Under the pieces are notes generated by a model. The model did not search any database. It was not told where the DNA came from and worked only from the letters and a program-made list of their open reading frames with translations. Of a DNA stretch of 64,000 nt, positions 49,425-58,606 are shown piece after piece; positions within the stretch are counted from its first letter, which is position 1, and the number at the start of each line of letters is the position of its first letter. The stretch is taken from NCBI GenBank assembly GCA_032718565.1, contig JAVGVS010000001.1, forward strand, positions 4,610,196 through 4,674,195, given 5' to 3'. Source of the DNA: Distichodus sexfasciatus. Lineage: Eukaryota > Chordata > Actinopteri > Characiformes > Distichodontidae. The position numbers and the translations under genes were made by a program.

Positions 49425-52400
49425 GAGCTCTAACTATAGTCCCTCATTAGCAGTTTATCTAAGCACTGTGGGGAGTCTCAGGCATCCTGAACGCTCACGG
49501 TTTTAATTGGGAGAGCAGATGCCATGGGATCTGTGGTGTTCCGAGCGGCGAGTGGTCAGTGAGATACTGCCATGTCGACCTCCTCCATTCAAAAAGTGTC
49601 TGAATGAAAGCGAGCAAGACGCATCATCACACTGCAGCCTGACCCTGATGCTCTCTCTCTCGCTATCTATCTCCCATATTCTTCCTTTTAAAATGTCTCC
49701 CTCCAGCCGTCCGTTCTGATCTTTCCCCATCTGTCTGCTTTGTCATGTCGCTTTACTTTATTAGCTCCAAGAGACATGTTAAAGTCACAGTGATGTACAA
49801 ACTGTAAATTTCAAAGACATAAGCCAATTTGCATCGGCAGGTTTTCTACTGAATTGTGATTACAAATCAGTTGGACGCGTTTTGTGATATTAATACAACA
49901 TTTCATTGTCTTTTCAGACAGTTTTTTGCATTATACCTGCTGCTGCCTCCAGCAGTGCTTATGATTTGCTGTAAATACGATTGTCATATGCCTTGGAATT
50001 GCCTGTCCGGCTATAATATTATGTGAAGATTTCGTGTGGGACTTAAGTAAACGGTTGAGTAATGATATATAATGCTAATATAGTTTATGACACCTATTAT
50101 ATCACAATTTTTAAACCTCTCTCTGTGCTTTTGTGTCTGTCTCTGCCCCTCTTCTGCTGTCAGGCGGCTAACATCCCCCTGGTGTGTGAGCTGGGCATTG
50201 ACAAGTTGTCCTTTGATGACTTCTCTCTGGATGTGGATGCCATGATAACTGCTGCTCTACGTATGTTTATGGAACTTGGAATGGTGCAGAAATTTAAGAT
50301 AGATTATGAGGTAAGAGACTAAAACAAACACAGATACACACACACAGATTCTTTAGAGGCTCTTCTACTGACTTCCATAATACCGGATGTAAAAAACAAC
50401 TTCATCTATACCTAATAATAATCTTATCATTAACTAATAAGCAAATATTTTCACTCTTTTAGTTTTTCTAATAAAAGTTGGAACTGGTCTTGGTCTTTGG
50501 CACTGTGGCCGCACAGCGAGAAGGTCTTGGGTTTGATCCCCATCTCAGCCGCGGGGGCCTTTCTGTGTGGAGTGCATGCTCTCCCTGTGTTTGCGTGGGT
50601 TTTCTCCAAATTCTCTGCTTTCCTCCTATAGTCCAAAAGCATGCGCTATGGGTTGATTGGTTAATCTAAATTGGCTGCATAAGGTGTGACTGTGAGTGTG
50701 TTTGTGTGAGTGTGTGTGTACAGTGTGTTGGCGTCTGCACAGGATTGGTCCCCACTCGGGGTAGACTCTGGTCCCCACAACGCTGATTGGGATGAAGCTC
50801 TTCAGATTATAGATGAATGAAGTTGGGACTGTTCCATGCATTTTTTATATGGACCAGTCCTCACATACAAATAATGTGCTCATAATGTGCTTTTCAGGAC
50901 AGTCAAATCTTAAAAATCTTAAATCCTGATTTTAAAGTCATTTGCAAGATTATTTTGCCTTTCCCATTAATCCCATTAAATTCCTTAAAGCTTTTATAAG
51001 AAAGTATACACATAGAGACACACACACACAGACAGTGCATTTGAGATAAGGCCATGGTCTGTATGGCAAAATGTCAGATTCATGTGTGGTCCTTTTTTTC
51101 TTTTTTCTGTTTGTTCCTCAGGCCTCTTCTTTTGTTCTGTTCCTATTCTTCTTTTTCTCTCTGAAATGCCAAGGTGTGAAATCCTTCTAGACGGCCGTCA
51201 CTCGCTCCATCTCTTTATGTGAAAATATTGTAGGAGAAAAGTCTGTCACATGCCTTTCTCTCTCTTTCTCTCTTTGTTTTGCTTTGGCTTTGTCTCTCTA
51301 GACTCTATGTAGGTGGCTGCTGACCGTGAGGAAGAACTACCGTATGGTTCTGTACCATAACTGGAGACACGCGTTCAACGTCTGCCAGTGCATGTTCTCT
51401 ATGCTCACTGTGAGTCGCACACGCACACACACACACACACATTTTGCTAGTTGTTAACTGATGTACAAGAACTGGAAGCTTTTCTAGTAGTTTCTGTTAT
51501 AATGTACTGCTTTCCTTCTGATTTATAATAGAACCAAAACCATAATAATTTAATTCTAATGGAAACTATTACATCCTGATGGAAAGAAACACTGGCAAAC
51601 CGTTATAAACTATTTATGCCCATAGGAACAATTACATTCTGATGATTGTTTTTAAATTTTGTCCTGAAAACTGGAAACTACAAGGCTCATTCCTATTAGA
51701 TTCATTCCTGATTATATTCCTATTTAAACTACACATATTTCCCTAATGGTGTCTAATTATAAATTAGATAGGACTCCTAAATCTACCCTGAATCTACCAA
51801 TCCATGCAGCACAAAATAAGTAATTCAGGGTAACTGAGAGGTGAATGTATGCAGTGTGTTTTGCTGTGCGGACCTCACCTACACCAGTAGTCCATTAGCC
51901 CTGCTAATGAACTACAAAATATGTTTATGTCTCAGTGTTCAGGTGGAAATAAAGTGACAGATGTATGTGTGTGTGTGTTTGTGTATTTGACAGACTGCTG
52001 GCTTCCAGGAAACCCTGACTGAGTTGGAGATTCTGGCTCTAATTGTAGGCTGCGTTTGCCATGATTTGGACCACAGAGGAACTAACAACGCCTTCCAGGC
52101 CAAGTGAGACACTGCATCTTGTGTTCTTCTCTCATAAAACCTGCATAAACTTTAACTTTCAGAATCAGATGGCTCTGGGACTAATCCTGTGGAGACTGAT
52201 TCCCTCTCTCTTGGGTTTAACTCTAAAACCTCAAATCAGTATTGTGCAGTTTGTTTCTGTAATCTACACTGGTCTGAGGTACTGAAAGCCTGTTTGGTGA
52301 CCATACGATTGGTGGTTCTAGGAGATCCTAAAACCACAGTTGGGCCGCTGACCAAGACCCTTAATTCCAGATTGCTCCATGGGAATGAACGTCCCTCTGG

Positions 52401-52853
52401 ATAAGAGTGTCTGCTAAATGGCATAGATGTAAATATTGTGTAAAGGTCTGGCTTTTATAGATATAAAGAGATACTGTATGAGCAGAAGACTTGTGTAAGT
52501 TTTGTTGCATAATGGAGTGTGTGCTGGTTGAGGAAGACATAAACACACACACGGGGAGAGAAGTAAGAGCAGTACACTCACCTTCTGTTCCAGCTCTCAC
52601 ACACTCCTGCCTGCACTCCACTACCCTCACTAGATACATCACCTGCTCTAATGTACATAAATACAGTCTCTTAGGACTACTGATCTTTGTTGGTTCTGTC
52701 TCTCTCTCTCTCTGACACACACACACACACACACAATTTTTCTTATTTCTCCTAGGACGGGTTCTGCTTTGTCTCTGCTGTATGGAACTTCAGCCACACT
52801 GGAGCATCACCATTTCAACCACGCAGTCATGATCCTGCAGAGTGAAGTATGAT

Positions 52854-52886
<33 letters not shown>

Positions 52887-54070
52887 TGTTTAGAATGCAT
52901 TCCACACGTTTTATGGAACAACACTCAAAGACGACTGCTTACTTTAATAAAGAGACTGACAGCAGAAAGCCTGATGTCTTTATCAAACCCTCGCCTGAGT
53001 CACTGGGGAGTAAGAAAGGGCAACACAGCAGCACGAAATGGAATCAATGTAATTATGGAAAATGAAGTTATTTTTAATGAGGAGAGACAGGTGCGTCTGT
53101 GTTTGTGTAAGTGGGCAATTAGAGGTTAGGATGAAGGGAGTGAGGGGAGAGAGAAAGAGAGATGACGTTGTAGACAATGTGATTTTCAGCACACTTGAGT
53201 TTCAGTCAACACTGGTTAACATTCTGTGCATAATCAGAATATTTTGGTTGCTTATTAAAAGGTGCTATTCTCTATAGAATTCAACTAAAATTGACAAGAG
53301 ACAAAATGAGAATTTTAACTTCATCCAAACTGCTGTATCAGACTAATTTTTACTACTGGTTTGTTATACTTTATAATAACTTGTATGCTATTTAAGCAGA
53401 TATTAATTATAAAGAGTATTATATGATTCAGGAATGACTTTAAAAACAGAACTTCCATACTCATACATTCTCTGTTTACAGAAAAGCAGTGACATTTTGG
53501 CCTCTGATGTGAGAATAGTTTCAAGAGTAGTCTTAGCTGCATTAAGCAATTCATCTGACGGATTGACATTTTGTTTCTTTGTAAATCTGATAACTCATTC
53601 TCAAGCTCCAGGCATTTACTGTAAGTGTGCGAGTTTTTCTCTAATATGCAATATATGATATGATGGTTCTTTGTGTAAGTGCTTTAGCTGTATCCCACTG
53701 CAGGTGAGGTTTTACCTCGGGGGTTCTCTTTTCAGAAATGAAATGTTGGAACTGTTCTCTGAAATATGCCTTAAACGTTGGGTCTTTTAGCAAGTAATTA
53801 TTAAATCTCCAACTACCACATCCTCTCTCAACTGAGCATGAAAGTTCTAAGAACACTGGTGCACGATCAGAGATAATAAAGTTACCAATAGAGCAGCAAA
53901 CCACTGTTATTGGAGCCAGTTTCCAGTTTTCCAAATCTCTGTCATAAATATCACAAATCCATTTATTACAGGACATTTGTTCATTAATATCAATATTAAG
54001 TCAATATGATAAAACATAAAATGTAATTATGGATAACAGCAGCATCTGCAACATCATCAACAACAATAAC

Positions 54071-54115
<45 letters not shown>

Positions 54116-55897
54116 AATGACCCAAGTTTTATCCTCTGTGGGGATATATCATCCTATAGTTCCCCAGGCATCACTGCTCTTTGCTCTCTGCTGTTTCCAG
54201 GGTCACAACATCTTCTCCAACCTGTCATCGCGGGATTATGGAGACCTGATGCAGCTGCTGAAACAGTCAATACTGGCAACAGACCTCACACTCTACTTTG
54301 AGTGAGTCCTGCACACCCTCTGCACCTGAGACTCTCACACACACTTTGATTGGAAACCACAACAGTGATTCTTTTAATCTTCAACCTCTTATCCGTGATG
54401 TATGTGCTGTTTAAGAGCAACAGTCTTCTGAGGAGATCAAAAGAGTTGGTTGTGTAAGTTGACACTGTGCTGGAATGTTGATGACTTGAACGTTTTCTGA
54501 GTCTCTACTGCCCCCGAGTGGTTAAATCGTGTTAAAACATCTTCACAGACCTTTTCACAGGTACTAAACAAAAAGAACACAGAACAAATAGAGATGCTGG
54601 GGGATTATAAACAGGTCTGTTTGCATTATAGATACACTATATAATATAATATAAATCTAAACTTGTGGTAGAAAAAAAATCATACTACTCTTGATACTTT
54701 AAAATACCGATCAGAGGATGCCACAAATATATGGTCTTTTATTCTCTTCGCAGCAAAGGGGTCAGTCTCACGCAACCTCAAAGATTGTCATGAAAGCGAG
54801 CCCCGAACAACAGTTATGCACAGGTTATATCAGAAAAGGGAAACAACAACTAATCCACCTTTTCGTTTCATGTATATGTGTATGTGACGTTTCCGCAGGA
54901 ACAGAACCAGCTTCTTTGAGCTGGTGAATAAAGGCGAATACAACTGGAACGTCAGAGAACACAGAGACATGTTCAGGTGAGTCATTGGAATCTGAAAATA
55001 TCCAGCATGTTTCTGTTTCCCAGCTCTTTACCATGTAATAAAGTTAATTACTATGTGCATAATGATGATGATGATGACGACGCTCAATTCTATAGTTAAC
55101 ATGTATGTTAGGTCTATGTTGATGACGGCGTGTGACCTGGGAGCTGTGACCAAACCCTGGGACATCTCACGCAAGGCAAGAGCTGATTCACTCTCAACAT
55201 GGGTCACTGTGTCGCAGTTTATAATGTAACACTGGTCACTGTATCTGTGTGTGTGTGTTTGCTGTTGCAGGTAGCAGAGCTGGTCACGAGTGAGTTTTTC
55301 GAACAGGGAGACAGAGAGAGATCAGAGCTGAAACTGACTCCTTCTGTAAGTCCACACCTTGCACACACACGCATAACCTCTTTTCAATTGCACTGTGTGG
55401 TACAGTATGGTGTGTTACTCTTTTGAAAGAGTAGGGAACAACATGTGTATCTCACCTGCTTTCATTGCAGAGACAAGTATTTCCTCCGTGTTTTGGCGCA
55501 TTGGCACCTTTTTAAATTTGACATGGTGAACTGGTGTCTGCACCCACAGTCATGCATCATGCAGAAAGCAGAAAAGTCAAAAGCTTTTTCTTGTCATTAT
55601 TCTCAATCACGCTCCCTCCTAATTAGGGGAGCACATTAGTGGAAGAGGCGGCTCTTTAGACTCCCGAGCTTTGAAGTTCACATGCTTTTGTGCCCCCCCA
55701 CAGTAATTATGGCCAAGTGCGTAATCCAGGCTGGACACATTGCTTTCTCTCTGAAGTATCGCTAGCCTCAGGTTTAGCACCCAGTCAGAGTCTTTAGCAG
55801 CAAAAGCGTGGGCGTTCTGCATTTTATATTCACTTACAGCGCCTCGGCCTGGGAACTATCTCTCCTCCACAGGCTCCTTACAGCAGTGCTGCAGAGG

Positions 55898-55946
<49 letters not shown>

Positions 55947-57820
55947 ACAGAAATGAGTGGTTACAAGCAGAAACTGAGATCTGAATGAACCTGTTAATGA
56001 AAAATTCTCTCTCATTCCATCTGTCTTACACACACACGCATACTGCACATGGTCACATTGCATCAGCTGTGTGAGCAGTGGCAATAAAATGCAAAGTTAT
56101 AATATGTGTTCTAATAATTTCAAAGCAGTTTCTCTCTGATGCTTACAGTTCCTCTGATTTGCTTTATTCCTCAACACTACATTGGATTTGATAAACATGC
56201 AGCAAAATGTTCTTTGGCTTAAAAATAAGGAAAACTGTGATTTAATCCCGGTCACATTCAGGATGCTGTTGTGTGTGTTTGCGTATGCGGCTGTGCTCGT
56301 ATGTGTGTGTGCTTTTAGGCCATTTTTGACCGAAACCGGAAGGATGAGTTGCCAAGTTTACAACTGGAATGGATTGATGGTATCTGTGCTCCGCTTTATG
56401 AGGTAATGATGACATTTATACCATTTATCAGACTAACAGTACATCTTTACTGGGCACACACACTCCAGTATGCAGTATATAAACAGTATAGTATAGCAGT
56501 ATATAAACGCATATAAAGCAGTATATAAACGCATATAAAGACAGCCTCTTCAAACCGTAGTCAAACTTAGTCTAGTTAGTGAAAAATGAGTAAATATTTA
56601 GTTTTTAGTGCCATCACAGTCATGGAGGCTATATACTCCCCTGGTGCACAGGAGGGCTGTTAGTCTGCAAACTAATCACTGACAAATTCTTGACATTGCA
56701 GATATTTGACTACATTTACATTGATGGCATTTAGCTGACGCTCTTATGCAGAGCGACTTTCATTTCCTAATTTCAGGGACAGCCTCCCTGAGAGCAACTT
56801 TGGGTTAAGGATCTTGCTCAAGTGGTGTTGAAGGTAGGATTTAAATCCACGACCTCTTGGTCTAGAGCCATCCATATGACCACCACCACCCACTAGCTAT
56901 ATAGTGAATAAAAAAAGCTCTCTGGCATTTCCAGGGAGAAAGCTAGATGACAGGGCCTGTTGTGGAATTTGGTATTGTGTTTCCCCCAAAAATAAGAGCA
57001 GCAGTGGGGAACGGACATGAAACACATCAGGACAGTTGGTAGCATAACAGTTAGGGAGTTGGCCCTGTGATCGAAATGTCCCGGTTCAAGTTGTGTTCTG
57101 GTAAAGCTGCCACTGAGGTACTCATGAGCAAGGTACCAGGCGCTGCCAAAAAGCTGCCCACTGCTCCTTCACAGATGGGTCAAATGTAGAGGCAACATTT
57201 AGCCACATGCTGTGCTGTGCTCACAATGACAAATAATCACTCACTTAAAAAATGGCAAGAATTCTAACAAAAATGAATTCACTTCAATCACTTTAAATAG
57301 TTTCACTTAAATTTTGGTTACGGTCATGAAGGGTTATCTTTTTGCTGTGTCACTCCCTCCTGTCATATTCTCTCAGCAAAGTCACCACATTACAAATTAA
57401 ACCCAAACAGACTACAGCAGAATGCAGTATCACCCCATTCTATTCATTTCTGGTATCCAGTTCTGCTTTTTAGTGGTCTGATAATGAGCAAAAATAATAT
57501 GGATACACAATGCCACTTCAAAATCACATAATACCTTCCAATTTAGGGTACGAAATACTAATCTAGTAAAAGCAAAATGTTAATATGGGATTTACAGATA
57601 AGCCCTGGTCATGGAAAATAAACATAAGTAAACATATCTAAAGAGTTTTTAGTCCCACCAGGCACCAGTCATTAATTTTTAGTCATTATTGCTGGATTTG
57701 TGTATCACTGATTTTTGCATCCACCAGAAAGCAGCCGTAATTATTCTAATTGAATTTAACTTGGTAATTAATTTCACTAAGCATGGAAGATGCTCAGACA
57801 CTCTACTCATTGACACAGCA

Positions 57821-57851
<31 letters not shown>

Positions 57852-58569
57852 GCTCTCTGTCTCGTTTCCTCCATGAAGATATGTCTTCCACAGGTGATTC
57901 AGGCAGAAGAGCTGAACAATAGGCTGTTTGTGAATTTATGACCAAGAGTGGCCAAAACACGCCTCCATATTTCCTTATTGGCAGGAAAGGAGAGCCATGT
58001 CCCTTTATCTCCTGAATGTTCTGGACGTGTTGGTCAATTGATACAGCTTCATGACAGTCTGTCTCATATCAAGATTCACCTTTTCACTTGTCAATTTTGT
58101 CTGATGTGGTGTATCTCTCTGCTGGACAATTAGGCATTTTATTTTACACGCTGAGTTTAAGAAGACCCCATGACTTTTTTTTTAAATTCCTTGCGCTTGG
58201 GTGAGGGTGCTACAGCTCTCCCTGGGTTCATGAATTCTTCCTGTGTCTCAAAGCCTAACTCGGTTTTGTATAAATAGGAGTTTTTAAAAAATACAAGACA
58301 ATTACGTCCATCCACCCAAAGACTGGGGCCAATTAAACAGTGTGTGGGGTGGAGATCAGAGACCTGGTGGGGGTTAGTCTGTGAGTGGAAGAAAATCCCA
58401 CCTCTATCCACACACACACACACACCTCTCCCCTATCGCTGCTGTGTGGCATATTAATCTAATGTTACACAAACTATCTTCAAAGCCCGGATAACCCCGT
58501 CTTCTCCCCCTCCCTGGTTGTGTAACTGTTGGAATACTGATGTACATCATAGCTACAGGTCCCGTCTCC

Positions 58570-58606
<37 letters not shown>

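Larger units (their letters stand above)
47118..50163 (+). other. pde11a intron 10
   Basis: CA run (47679-47700), CT plus CA runs (48468-48553), CT run (49363-49424), possible relics of the GGGGAC repeat (47.7-48.4 kb) and a direct duplication (48.96-49.17 and 49.89-50.09 kb). No gene. Confidence 0.5.

Noticed and set aside
52491..52732. Frames on both strands in intron 13
   Set aside because: Arise from CT/AC repeats and SINE tail sequence; exons on both sides are fixed by homology.
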